From Gammaproteobacteria bacterium (GTDB lineage: Bacteria; Pseudomonadota; Gammaproteobacteria; Chromatiales; Chromatiaceae): DNA of 8,275 nt. The notes below the pieces were generated by a model. It saw only the letters and a list, made by a program, of their open reading frames with translations, was not told the DNA's origin and made no database searches. The stretch covers positions 1 through 8,275 of the forward strand of contig JADGBD010000071.1 of the NCBI GenBank assembly GCA_015231665.1, written 5' to 3'. The position numbers and the translations under genes are program-made. This document shows, one piece after another, positions 1-6,833 of this stretch (the first letter of the stretch is position 1; the number at the start of each line of letters is the position of its first letter).

Positions 1-542
<542 letters not shown>

Positions 543-552
543 AAGTTTGATC

Positions 553-578
553 GTTAACCCAACTTGACGTTGGTCAAC
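553..578 (-). other. Hairpin in the pre-16S leader just upstream of the mature 5' end
   Basis: On the transcribed strand GTTGACCAAC and GTTGGGTTAAC pair around the loop GTCAA. This gives two 5-bp blocks separated by one bulged G, with one G-U pair. It ends about ten nucleotides before the predicted 16S 5' end, where pre-rRNA is processed. The pairing is seen in the sequence; a role in folding or maturation is inferred. Confidence 0.55.
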
Positions 579-642
579 TTTTTCTTACTCGGAATTCTCT
601 AGAATCTAGATGCTTCCGATTGTTTCTTGCGCCTTTCAGCAC

Positions 643-659
643 CTCGGAGCACCCACACA
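643..659 (-). promoter_or_regulatory. rRNA leader boxC-like element
   Basis: The transcribed strand reads TGTGTGGGTGCTCCGAG, close to the E. coli rrn boxC region (TGTGTGGGCACTCG as I recall it). It lies downstream of boxA in the usual order boxB-boxA-boxC. In E. coli this leader region forms part of the rRNA antitermination and folding signal. The function here is assigned by similarity and position only. Confidence 0.6.
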
Positions 660-678
660 AATTACCTGAACTAGTTGT

Positions 679-706
679 TAATGAGCACCCGACATTTTCT
701 GCCGGG
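679..706 (-). promoter_or_regulatory. rRNA antitermination site: boxB hairpin followed by boxA
   Basis: On the transcribed strand a hairpin with 7-bp arms CCCGGCA and TGTCGGG (one G-U pair) closes the pentaloop GAAAA at 688-706. It is followed at once by TGCTCATTA (679-687), one mismatch from the boxA consensus TGCTCTTTA, then ACAA. BoxA recruits NusB/NusE (S10) in the ribosomal antitermination complex that prevents Rho termination in untranslated rRNA. A GAAAA loop is the type seen in lambdoid boxB hairpins, although rrn boxB has no known dependence on an N-like protein. Confidence 0.85.
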
Positions 707-717
707 AAAGACCGCCT

Positions 718-745
718 ATTCTAGCAGCCCTAAACCCCTTGTCAA
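718..745 (-). promoter_or_regulatory. rRNA operon promoter P2
   Basis: On the minus strand a consensus -35 TTGACA (740-745) is followed by a 16-bp spacer and -10 TAGAAT (718-723, 5 of 6). Initiation would fall at roughly 708-712, just before the boxB-boxA element, as expected for the second of two tandem rRNA promoters. The assignment rests on motif match and position. Confidence 0.8.
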
Positions 746-747
746 TA

Positions 748-812
748 CCTCCGTCCTTTTCCTTCTCCTTCCCTCACCCCATTTCATCCCGCCTTCCCAG
801 CCTCCTCCCTTC
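748..812 (-). other. Purine-rich leader segment between P1 and P2
   Basis: 58 of these 65 bases are pyrimidine on the plus strand, so the P1 transcript here is almost entirely purine. No gene or hairpin is visible in it. It accounts for most of the P1-P2 interval. Confidence 0.6.
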
Positions 813-873
813 AGGGAGCGCGCATTATAGCCACTCATCTTTACCTTGCAAGCGGTTTGTGACAAAAAGTTTT
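805..873 (-). promoter_or_regulatory. rRNA operon promoter P1 with UP element and 5'-end hairpin
   Basis: On the minus strand: -35 TTGCAA (846-851), a 16-bp spacer, perfect -10 TATAAT (824-829), then a GC-only discriminator GCGCGC. This is the hallmark of stringently controlled rRNA promoters sensitive to ppGpp/DksA. Upstream, AAAACTTTTTGT (862-873) followed by an ACAAA stretch resembles an UP element bound by the RNA polymerase alpha subunit. Initiation is expected near 814-818. There CTCCC and GGGAG arms (805-818) around a 4-nt loop could fold at the extreme 5' end of the transcript. The UP element ends only 11 bp from the tyrS stop codon. Confidence 0.87.
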
Positions 874-883
874 CAGCCGGCGC

Positions 884-2107
884 TCATACCAGCTTAACCC
901 GGGCAAATTTACGCTTGCCGACCTGACAGACGATGTTGGCAGGGGCTTTGAGAATCAAGCCTTTATCGGCCACCCGCTGGCCATCCAGCTTGACCGCGTC
1001 CTGCTGGATCATGCGAAATGCCTCGCCGGTTGAGCTCACCAGACCCAGATCCTTGAGCAGGGTGCCGATCATGATGCCCTCGCCGCCCGTGCTGATTTCA
1101 TGCTCTGGCATCTCTTCAGGCATCTCTCCCTTGCGAAAACGGGCAATAAAGGCATCCAGCGCCTGCTCCGCTTCCACCGCCGAGTGAAAACGGCTGACGA
1201 TCTCCTTGCCAAGCTCGAATTTGACATCCCGTGGATTGAGCCCAGCGGCTACCGCCTCGCGCAGACCCTCGATCTCGCTCATCGGCCGGAAGCTCAGCAG
1301 TTCGAAGTAGCGCCACATCAAGTCATCGGAAATGGACATGAGCTTGCCGAACATCTCCTCTGGCTTGTCCGCTATACCTATGTAGTTGCCCAGGGACTTG
1401 GACATTTTCTGCACGCCGTCGAGACCTTCGAGGATCGGCAGAGTGATGATCACCTGTTGCTCCTGGCCGTATTGGCGCTGCAACTCCCGCCCCACCAGCA
1501 GGTTGAACTTCTGATCGGTACCACCCAGCTCAATGTCCGCTTTCAGCGCCACCGAGTCATAGCCCTGCACCAAGGGATAGAGGAATTCGTGAATGGAGAT
1601 GGACTGTCCCGAACTGTAGCGCTTGCTGAAGTCGTCCCGCTCGAGCATCCGTGCGACGTTGTATTTGCCTGCAAGCTGGATCAGCTCGGCGGCGCGCATC
1701 TCCCCCATCCAGGATGAGTTGAAGACGATGCTGGTGCGCTCGGGGTCGAGAATCTTGAAGATCTGATGCTCGTAGGTCTGGGCATTGGCCAGCACCTGAT
1801 CGCGATCCAGCGCAGGCCGAGTGGCGCTCTTGCCGGTAGGATCCCCAATCATGGCAGTGAAATCACCGATGAGGAACAGCACCTCGTGGCCGAGCTCCTG
1901 GAACTGGCGCAGCTTGTTGATCAGCACCGTGTGCCCCAAATGCAAATCGGGCGCAGTCGGATCAAAGCCCGCCTTGACCCTCAGGCGGCGGCCTTCGGTG
2001 AGTTTTTTCACCAGCCCCTCGTGCAACAGAATTTCTTCGGTACCGCGGGCAATCAGCTGCAGGGCCTCGGCCAGCGGCCCTTCTTGGGTTTCATTTAAAT
2101 TGGTCAT
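884..2107 (-). CDS. tyrS: Tyrosyl-tRNA synthetase, TyrZ type (407 aa)
   Basis: This class I aminoacyl-tRNA synthetase activates tyrosine with ATP and charges tRNA-Tyr in the cytosol. The HIGH-type motif is HLGH (residues 56-59), inside the conserved stretch [13 protein letters not shown]. Further landmarks are [40 protein letters not shown] and the second signature KMSKS (234-238). KMSKS, rather than the KFGKS/T of E. coli TyrS, marks the TyrZ subfamily, as does the length near 400. The last ~60 residues fit an S4 RNA-binding domain. I chose ATG at 2107 because homologues begin close to this point and a GGGAG lies 11 bases upstream. The frame is open further to a TTG at 2173, which has no support. 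It is divergent from the M23 peptidase gene and co-directional with the rRNA operon starting right behind it. I found no convincing promoter of its own upstream. Confidence 0.96.
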   Translation of the reverse strand: MTNLNETQEGPLAEALQLIARGTEEILLHEGLVKKLTEGRRLRVKAGFDPTAPDLHLGHTVLINKLRQFQELGHEVLFLIGDFTAMIGDPTGKSATRPALDRDQVLANAQTYEHQIFKILDPERTSIVFNSSWMGEMRAAELIQLAGKYNVARMLERDDFSKRYSSGQSISIHEFLYPLVQGYDSVALKADIELGGTDQKFNLLVGRELQRQYGQEQQVIITLPILEGLDGVQKMSKSLGNYIGIADKPEEMFGKLMSISDDLMWRYFELLSFRPMSEIEGLREAVAAGLNPRDVKFELGKEIVSRFHSAVEAEQALDAFIARFRKGEMPEEMPEHEISTGGEGIMIGTLLKDLGLVSSTGEAFRMIQQDAVKLDGQRVADKGLILKAPANIVCQVGKRKFARVKLV

Positions 2108-2198
2108 TGGCTGTTGGACTCCCGCCCCGTCATTGTCTATGCAGACCGCGGAATCTACTGCAAGCGGAGACAAAAATTAAGGAAAACTTGCAATTGAG

Positions 2199-2247
2199 CC
2201 TGCTTTCAGGACAATGCCCCTTTTCGTTTTAGCTTATTGAAAGCAGG
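2199..2247. repeat. 10-bp perfect inverted repeat in the tyrS/M23 divergent intergenic region
   Basis: CCTGCTTTCA (2199-2208) and TGAAAGCAGG (2238-2247) are exact reverse complements with 29 bp between them. The right arm covers most of the -35 box of the peptidase promoter. The dyad lies upstream of the predicted transcript, so it is better explained as a possible protein-binding site or chance than as a terminator. Confidence 0.6.
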
Positions 2248-2265
2248 AAACTGGAGCGGTAGAAT
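2237..2265 (+). promoter_or_regulatory. Sigma70-type promoter of the M23 peptidase gene
   Basis: TTGAAA (2237-2242), a 17-bp spacer and TAGAAT (2260-2265) make a close match to the housekeeping consensus. Start of transcription would be near 2272, leaving an untranslated leader of about 40 bases before ATG 2311. The leader has no strong Shine-Dalgarno sequence. Confidence 0.72.
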
Positions 2266-2310
2266 TGCATTGTTTAAACATGAAAATCATGCAAATACGG
2301 CTGATACATA

Positions 2311-3795
2311 ATGTTTGACTTTGCAAAGTCTGGCCCCAAAGTCTATGCCCATCCGGTGCCTGGCTACCGACGTGAGCGCTTGCGCATTGTCGGCAGAGCC
2401 CTGCTGACCCTCCTGATTTTGGTCCTGCTCATTCTCGGCATCAGCTTCCTCGACTTCTCCGCTTTCGACGACGACCACCCAAACCCCACCACACCGCTCT
2501 CCTCCGATCCTATACCTCTGATCCAACCCATCCCAGTCCGACCTTCGGACGAGGTCGTTTTGACCCCGGGACTGGACATTGGCAATCTCGATACCCCGGG
2601 GGATGCACTCACAGACGATCTGACCCAGGAAACCCAGCCTGCCGAGCCCGAACCGGAGCCAGAACCCGAGCCCAAGATCAAAGGCGGCTGGCAGGAGCAC
2701 AAAATCAGCAGCGGCGAGTCCCTCTCCACCATTTTTAATGATCTGGGTCTTAGCCAGGGGCTGCTGATCCGTATCGACAAGGCCACGCCCAAGGAACTGA
2801 GCCTGAGCAAGATCAAGCCCGGGCAGACCTTTCGGCTCAAACTCAGCGATCAGGGTGAATTTGAAGAGCTGATCTGGGTGAAAACCCCGGTTGAAAGCCT
2901 CCACATCACCCCGGCCGGTGACAGCTTCGACTTCCGTCAGGAGATAAAGGAGCTGGACAAGAAGGAAAGCCAGACCAGCGGCGCCATCAAAAACTCCCTG
3001 TTCATCGATGGCCAGAAAGCCGGCCTGTCCGACGGCATCATCATGAAGCTGGCCGAGGTATTTCAGTGGGACATAGACTTCGCCCTGGGCCTGCGCGAGG
3101 GTGATCGCTTCAGCCTGATCTACGACGAATACCACCTCAACGGTGAGAAATATTCCGACGGTGAGATCATCGCCGCCGAATTCGTCAACCAGGGCAAGAG
3201 CCACAAGGCCATCCGTTACGAGCACAAGGACGGCAGCGTCGGCTACTACACCCCTGAAGGCAAAAGCCTGCGCAAGGCCTTCATCATGACCCCGGTGGAG
3301 TTCACCCGCATCAGTTCCGGCTTTACCCCCCAGCGCTGGCATCCGGTGCTGAAGAAATGGCGCTCGCACAAGGGCGTGGACTACGCCGCACCCACCGGCA
3401 CCCCGGTGAAGGCCGCCGGCGATGGCAAAATCAAGTTTAGCGGCTGGCAGGGCGGCTATGGACGGGTCGTCATAGTCGAGCACGCGCGTAACTACACCAC
3501 TGTCTATGGCCACCTCTCCCGCTTTGCCAAGCGCAACGAGGTCGGCTCATTGGTCAAGCAGGGGCAGATCATCGGCTACGTTGGCCAATCAGGCCTGGCC
3601 ACCGGACCCCATCTGCACTATGAAATCCGCATAGCCGGCAAGCACACCGACCCGATCAAGGTCACCTCATTACCTGCGGCACAGGGTATTCCGGATCGGG
3701 AATTCAAGCGCTTCCGCGCCCGTGCTGAAGAATTGGTAACCCAACTGGCGATGGCCAGCGGCGAGCGCTTTGCCCAGGTGGAAAAACAGGAATAA
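2311..3795 (+). CDS. mepM: Membrane-anchored M23 murein DD-endopeptidase, MepM/Csd3-like (494 aa)
   Basis: It is a predicted zinc metallopeptidase that cuts peptide cross-links in peptidoglycan, acting in the periplasm from an inner-membrane anchor. A basic N-terminus precedes one membrane helix (about 27-47). A disordered Pro/Asp-rich linker with five Glu-Pro repeats (112-121) follows. Next come a LysM/OapA-like domain (about 127-180, with SSGESLSTIF and KIKPGQTF), a second N-terminal domain as in Csd3/MepM (about 205-330), and the catalytic M23 domain (about 345-445). Active-site residues are intact: H353 and D357 (HKGVD), H401 (YGHL), H434 and H436 (HLH). From family knowledge H353, D357 and H436 bind zinc. 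MepM-type enzymes open the wall for new strand insertion. ATG 2311 was chosen because it precedes the membrane helix and follows the promoter, though its ribosome-binding site is weak. It is convergent with erpA. Confidence 0.93.
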   Translation: MFDFAKSGPKVYAHPVPGYRRERLRIVGRALLTLLILVLLILGISFLDFSAFDDDHPNPTTPLSSDPIPLIQPIPVRPSDEVVLTPGLDIGNLDTPGDALTDDLTQETQPAEPEPEPEPEPKIKGGWQEHKISSGESLSTIFNDLGLSQGLLIRIDKATPKELSLSKIKPGQTFRLKLSDQGEFEELIWVKTPVESLHITPAGDSFDFRQEIKELDKKESQTSGAIKNSLFIDGQKAGLSDGIIMKLAEVFQWDIDFALGLREGDRFSLIYDEYHLNGEKYSDGEIIAAEFVNQGKSHKAIRYEHKDGSVGYYTPEGKSLRKAFIMTPVEFTRISSGFTPQRWHPVLKKWRSHKGVDYAAPTGTPVKAAGDGKIKFSGWQGGYGRVVIVEHARNYTTVYGHLSRFAKRNEVGSLVKQGQIIGYVGQSGLATGPHLHYEIRIAGKHTDPIKVTSLPAAQGIPDREFKRFRARAEELVTQLAMASGERFAQVEKQE

Positions 3796-3813
3796 TCCAA
3801 ACCCGCTTTATTA

Positions 3814-3917
3814 AGGACGCAGGAAGTAGAACAAAGCAGGATCCCAGAGTCGAGAAGCGCGGAGGTCACAGAGTTTCAACCTGCGTGCCCAGCGCTTCTC
3901 CACGCACTCTGCGTCCT
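3814..3917. repeat. Nested intergenic inverted repeat between mepM and erpA (no gene)
   Basis: Outer arms AGGACGCAG (3814-3822) and CTGCGTCCT (3909-3917) are perfect complements. So are inner arms GAGAAGCGC (3852-3860) and GCGCTTCTC (3892-3900). The loop contains CACAGAG and GTTTCAAC (3873-3880). The element fills almost all of the 120-bp gap between the two converging genes, and its right end overlaps the erpA stop codon (3916-3918). It could stop transcription in both directions but has no T-run, so it is not a classic intrinsic terminator. It resembles dispersed CACAGAG/ACGCAGAG palindromes found between genes in many Proteobacteria. Confidence 0.75.
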
Positions 3918-4272
3918 ACACCGAGAAAGAAGATCCGCAACCGCAGGTAGTGGAGGCGTTGGGGTTGCGGATGACGAACTGGGCGCCCTGCAATCCTTCC
4001 GAAAAGTCCACCTCAGCACCCATCAGGTACTGCATGCTCATGGGATCGATGAGCAACTTGACCCCATCGGTCACCACCTCGGTATCGCCTTCGCCTATGC
4101 TCTCGTCAAAGGTGAAGCCGTACTGAAATCCCGAGCAGCCGCCACCCTGGATGTAGATGCGCAGCATCAGTTCCGGGTTGCCTTCTTCCTCAATCAGGCT
4201 GGCCACCTTGCGTGCCGCGGCCTGGGTAAACACCAGCGGCGAGTCTTCATTGTTGAGCGCTTGTTCTGACAT
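3916..4272 (-). CDS. erpA: Iron-sulfur cluster insertion protein ErpA, A-type carrier (118 aa)
   Basis: It is an A-type carrier that receives Fe-S clusters from the assembly machinery and hands them to apo-enzymes, notably IspG/IspH of isoprenoid synthesis, in the cytosol. The three cluster-binding cysteines are present: C46 in [15 protein letters not shown], and C110 and C112 in [10 protein letters not shown], which ends the protein as is usual. Length matches the family (about 115). ATG 4272 is preferred: GAGGT lies 7 bases upstream, and the MSEQ start fits homologues. The in-frame ATG at 4308 lies inside a predicted -10 box and lacks a Shine-Dalgarno sequence. It follows the bactofilin gene by 59 bp and may use both operon and local transcription. 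In Pseudomonas I recall anmK directly downstream; here there is only a repeat. Confidence 0.95.
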   Translation of the reverse strand: MSEQALNNEDSPLVFTQAAARKVASLIEEEGNPELMLRIYIQGGGCSGFQYGFTFDESIGEGDTEVVTDGVKLLIDPMSMQYLMGAEVDFSEGLQGAQFVIRNPNASTTCGCGSSFSV

Positions 4273-4306
4273 GGGTACACCTCGATAAACGGCTTGGTCT
4301 GCGGCC

Positions 4307-4335
4307 ATTATTCAGTACCTGATAAAAAAGATCAA
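4307..4335 (-). promoter_or_regulatory. Candidate erpA promoter
   Basis: On the minus strand TTGATC (4330-4335), a 17-bp spacer and AATAAT (4307-4312, 5 of 6) suggest a sigma70 promoter. It starts near 4300 and gives a leader of about 28 bases. The -35 box overlaps the stop codon of the bactofilin gene. Independent transcription of erpA would fit its essential role; this is inferred from motifs only. Confidence 0.5.
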
Positions 4336-4349
4336 GAATTGGCCTTGAT
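4324..4349 (-). terminator. Weak terminator- or attenuator-like stem-loop at the bactofilin 3' end
   Basis: On the minus strand ATCAAG and CTTGAT pair around a 7-nt loop (4331-4349). They are followed, after one C, by six T (4324-4329). The stem is short and has only two G-C pairs, so termination would be partial at best. It overlaps the bactofilin stop codon and the candidate erpA -35 box. Confidence 0.25.
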
Positions 4350-4826
4350 ACCGGCTGAATCGGCCGCCGCCACTGCCTGGGTTTGGGTCTTGCCCGCAGT
4401 CTCACCGCCAGCATCAGCAACAGCTGGCGCCCCTGGCTGATACAGCGGACGGGCAGAGGACTCCTCATCGGCACGCACCAGCTGGCCATTGACCACCGCC
4501 CCCATCATCATCTCGAGAAAACGGTAGTAGACCGTGCCATGAATGCTCGCCTTGCTCGCCAACTCCACCCGGTTGGAGGCATGCACATCACCATGCACCT
4601 CACCGTTGAGCACCACGTTGGGCACATGGATATCGCCCCTAATCTCGCCCAGCTCACTGAGTACCAGGGTACTCTGCTCATCCGGATTGGCGGTAATCGT
4701 CCCCAGCACCTTGCCGTCAACGTGCAGGCCGCCATGAAAATGCACGTCCCCTCGAATCTCGGTACCGCTGCCGATCACGGTGGTGATCTTGGGCAGCTTG
4801 CCGGTTTTTTTGCCCCATCCAAACAT
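4332..4826 (-). CDS. Bactofilin, polymer-forming cytoskeletal protein (164 aa)
   Basis: Bactofilins (DUF583, PF04519) self-assemble without nucleotide into filaments of right-handed beta-helix subunits and act as scaffolds for envelope enzymes. After a short basic N-terminus (MFGWGKKTGK) the core at about 15-115 shows the family's regular turns. Examples are GTEIRGDVHFHGGLHVDG, GEIRGDIHV, GEVHGDVHA and HGTVYY, ending in a hydrophobic stretch with MMMGAVVNGQL. The last ~50 residues are Ala/Gly/Glu-rich and probably disordered. An excellent AGGAGGT lies 8 bases before ATG 4826, stronger than those of its neighbours, which fits a structural protein made in quantity. It follows the DUF6776-like gene by 46 bp in the same transcription direction. 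The nearby M23 peptidase recalls bactofilin/M23 pairings in cell-shape control elsewhere. Confidence 0.93.
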   Translation of the reverse strand: MFGWGKKTGKLPKITTVIGSGTEIRGDVHFHGGLHVDGKVLGTITANPDEQSTLVLSELGEIRGDIHVPNVVLNGEVHGDVHASNRVELASKASIHGTVYYRFLEMMMGAVVNGQLVRADEESSARPLYQPGAPAVADAGGETAGKTQTQAVAAADSAGIKANS

Positions 4827-4872
4827 CGGCCCTTACCTCCTCATGTTGGTCTTGTTGAGATGCCGGAAGCCC

Positions 4873-5601
4873 TCAAGGCGCCGCCTTCCAGGCAAAGCGC
4901 TCCTGATAGGGACTGATCTTCTCGTCCTCCGGCTCCAGCTCGATCAGCCACTCCACCGGCACAAAGTCCGCGGGCAACCGATATTGCCAATCCACTTTCT
5001 GGAAATGCTTGAAATTCATCCGGCTGCGCCAATCGCCCTGGGCAATCTTGGCGAAAGCCAGCACCACTTCGGTGGCGTTCTTATCCTCGCCCTTAAGCGA
5101 GACCTTGATCTTTCCCTGAGCCGCCGGCTGCTTGCCCATGGCCTGACTGATGGTGAAATTCAGCCGATAGTTGCCGCTGGCCTGGTCCTGCCAGGTCTTC
5201 AGGTCACGCACTTCCAGCAGGGCCTGATCCAGATCGCCGCTGCTGACCCCGCGCATGAAGAGCAATTTCTTCTCCGCCGCCAGTCGCTCGCCCTGTTGCT
5301 GTTGCAGCGCCGTTTGCAGCTCCGCCTGCACCACCGCCTGGATTCGCTTATCGCTCTCCAGACCGGCCACCTGGCGTTTGAGCAACTCCCGTTCCCGCTG
5401 CAGGATATTCATCTCGGCACGCAGCTTGGCGAGCTGGTCGCTGGCGCGGCCCGAGTCGAACCCCGCCTGACTCAGACCGTAATCATAGGCCTGCCAGCTG
5501 GAAAACAGCCAAAACAAAATCAGCGGCAGGAGCAGAAAGGGGTAAGCGGATCGGTCTCCCTGCCGGCTGATTCTGGGTGTGCGGAAAGGATCCCTGGCCA
5601 T
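4873..5601 (-). CDS. Membrane-anchored coiled-coil protein, DUF6776-like (242 aa)
   Basis: No biochemical function is known to me. It has a short basic cytoplasmic tail, one membrane helix (about residues 20-37, YPFLLLPLILFWLFSSW), then a long charged heptad-like segment (about 50-118, rich in Leu, Gln, Glu and Lys). A C-terminal domain of about 100 residues of mixed beta character follows (KTWQDQASGNYRLNFTISQ onward) and is predicted to be periplasmic. The layout and gene position fit the family annotated as DUF6776 beside argC and bactofilin genes in Pseudomonas-like genomes. It has no enzyme motif and no cysteine. ATG 5601 has GAGGG 8 bases upstream, and that GAGGG overlaps the argC stop codon, so translation is probably coupled to argC. 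Placement before the bactofilin gene suggests an envelope role, possibly as a membrane partner. Confidence 0.8.
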   Translation of the reverse strand: MARDPFRTPRISRQGDRSAYPFLLLPLILFWLFSSWQAYDYGLSQAGFDSGRASDQLAKLRAEMNILQRERELLKRQVAGLESDKRIQAVVQAELQTALQQQQGERLAAEKKLLFMRGVSSGDLDQALLEVRDLKTWQDQASGNYRLNFTISQAMGKQPAAQGKIKVSLKGEDKNATEVVLAFAKIAQGDWRSRMNFKHFQKVDWQYRLPADFVPVEWLIELEPEDEKISPYQERFAWKAAP

Positions 5602-5612
5602 CGGGCGTGCCC

Positions 5613-6641
5613 TCAGGGCAGAAGCGCAACGCTTTCCAGGCCAAGCTTCTCATCCAGCCCCAGCATCAGGTTCATGTTCTGAATCGCCTGCCCGGCCGCA
5701 CCCTTGACCAGATTGTCGATCACCGACAGCACCACCAGGGTGTCGCCCTGCTGCGGCCGATGCACCGCCAGCCGGCACTGGTTAACCCCGCGCACGCTGC
5801 GCGTCTCCGGATGCGCGCCGGCTGGCAGCACATCAACAAAATACTCGCCGGCGTAGCGCTGCTCGAACAGCTGCTGCACATCCGCCTCCCGCTGCAGGCG
5901 GGCGTAAAGGGTAGCGTGAATACCGCGAATCATCGGCAACAGATGGGGCACAAAGGTCAGCCCCACCGGGCTGCCGATCAGCTGCGCCAGGTTCTGGCGA
6001 ATCTCCGGCAGATGCCGATGACCCGGGGCGGCATAGGCCTTGAAGCTCTCGCCGCACTCCGCCAGCAGGCTGCCGACGCTGGCCTTGCGCCCGGCGCCAC
6101 TGACCCCGGACTTGGCATCGGCAATCAGGCTGGCGCTATCCACCAGCCCGGCCTCCAGCAGGGGCAGAAAACCCAGGGTCACGGCGGTGGGATAACAACC
6201 GGGATTGGCCACCAGCCGCGCCTGGCGAATCGCCGCCCGGTTCATCTCCGGCAGGCCGTAGACCGCTTCTTCCAGCAACTCGGGACAGGCGTGCTCCATG
6301 CCGTACCACTGCTGCCAGACCTGGGGGTCCTTGAGGCGGAAATCCGCCGCCAGATCGACCACCCGAACCCCCGCAGCGAGCAACTCCGGCGTCATCTGCA
6401 TGGCGGTGCCGTTGGGGGTGGCGAAGAACACCAGGTCACAGGCCGTCAGCTGATCCAGATCAGGCTCGCTAAAGCGCAGATCGACAAAGCCGCGCAGATT
6501 GGGAAACATCTCTGCCACCGCCATCCCCGCCTCGCCGCGGGAGGTGATCACCACCGGCTCCGCTTGAGGGTGCATGGCCAGCAAGCGCAACAACTCCACC
6601 CCGGTGTAACCGGTCCCCCCCACCAAGCCAATCTTGAACAT
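5613..6641 (-). CDS. argC: N-acetyl-gamma-glutamyl-phosphate reductase (342 aa)
   Basis: ArgC carries out the third step of arginine synthesis: NADPH-dependent reduction of N-acetylglutamyl phosphate to the semialdehyde, in the cytosol. The N-terminal Rossmann motif is [15 protein letters not shown] (residues 5-19). The catalytic cysteine is C149 in NPGCYPTA, and the conserved basic segment GHRHLPEI has H210 as the likely catalytic base. [10 protein letters not shown] (178-187) and the C-terminal [15 protein letters not shown] are also typical. The length fits the family. I chose ATG 6641 (MFKIGLVGG) because it sits right before the Rossmann strand and has GGGAG 10 bases upstream. An in-frame ATG 11 codons earlier would add residues homologues lack. 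It heads the minus-strand cluster and is divergent from hemJ across a 307-bp region holding a large palindrome. I see no clear ArgR box or promoter. Confidence 0.97.
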   Translation of the reverse strand: MFKIGLVGGTGYTGVELLRLLAMHPQAEPVVITSRGEAGMAVAEMFPNLRGFVDLRFSEPDLDQLTACDLVFFATPNGTAMQMTPELLAAGVRVVDLAADFRLKDPQVWQQWYGMEHACPELLEEAVYGLPEMNRAAIRQARLVANPGCYPTAVTLGFLPLLEAGLVDSASLIADAKSGVSGAGRKASVGSLLAECGESFKAYAAPGHRHLPEIRQNLAQLIGSPVGLTFVPHLLPMIRGIHATLYARLQREADVQQLFEQRYAGEYFVDVLPAGAHPETRSVRGVNQCRLAVHRPQQGDTLVVLSVIDNLVKGAAGQAIQNMNLMLGLDEKLGLESVALLP

Positions 6642-6703
6642 CAACGCCAATCTCCCGCAAATGGATGAACCCAAAGAAAATGCAGTAATTCAATCAACGG
6701 TTA

Positions 6704-6804
6704 AGCCACAGAGACAGAGAGATCAGCGAGTTTTTAGTGAGTTGAAACAGCATGGAACACTCACTCTGCAACGCGCTGATTTTTTCTCTGCGTGCTCTGT
6801 GGCT
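6704..6804. repeat. Large intergenic palindrome between argC and hemJ (no gene)
   Basis: Four nested pairs make an imperfect stem of about 100 bases: AGCCACAGAG (6704-6713) with CTCTGTGGCT (6795-6804), CAGAG (6715-6719) with CTCTG (6786-6790), ATCAGCG (6722-6728) with CGCTGAT (6774-6780), and AGTGAGT (6736-6742) with ACTCACT (6759-6765). The terminal region carries GTTGAAAC (6741-6748), the complement of the loop octamer in the 3814-3917 repeat. CTCTGCGT is also common to both. It lies upstream of both argC and hemJ, so it would be in a leader or between promoters, not at a gene end. It probably belongs to a dispersed repeat family. Confidence 0.8.
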
Positions 6805-6833
6805 CTCTGGCTAAAAGCGCTTTGATAAAGGCC

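Noticed and set aside
1100..1717. 205-codon plus-strand frame opposite tyrS (also 1766-2098 and 1821-2180)
   Set aside because: These are antisense shadows of a well-supported tyrS with intact catalytic motifs; GC-rich codons leave the opposite strand open.
2108..2173. Upstream extension of tyrS to position 2173
   Set aside because: The first codon is TTG, it lacks a ribosome-binding site, and the added residues are not typical of the family.
2174..2280. Minus-strand promoter for tyrS
   Set aside because: Candidate -10 TAGATT (2153-2158) has only a 3-of-6 -35 partner, and no other pair fits spacing and sequence, so none is annotated.
2287..3513. 408-codon minus-strand frame opposite mepM
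   Set aside because: The plus-strand frame has all M23 catalytic residues and domain order. The antisense product is low-complexity Ala/Gly/Val with no domain.
4780..5682. 300-codon plus-strand frame across the bactofilin and DUF6776-like genes
   Set aside because: It spans two genes antisense, is Leu/Arg/Gln-rich and has no recognisable motif.
5577..6668. 363-codon plus-strand frame opposite argC
   Set aside because: It is an antisense shadow. The protein is His/Gln/Arg-rich, as expected from the complement of argC codons.
6704..6804. CRISPR-like or tRNA-like structure
   Set aside because: There is one nested palindrome with a partial copy and no regularly spaced repeats or spacers. No tRNA cloverleaf or T-loop sequence is present.
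6634..6825. 63-codon plus-strand frame over the argC start and the palindrome
   Set aside because: It consists mostly of palindromic repeat, has no Shine-Dalgarno sequence and no protein-like composition.
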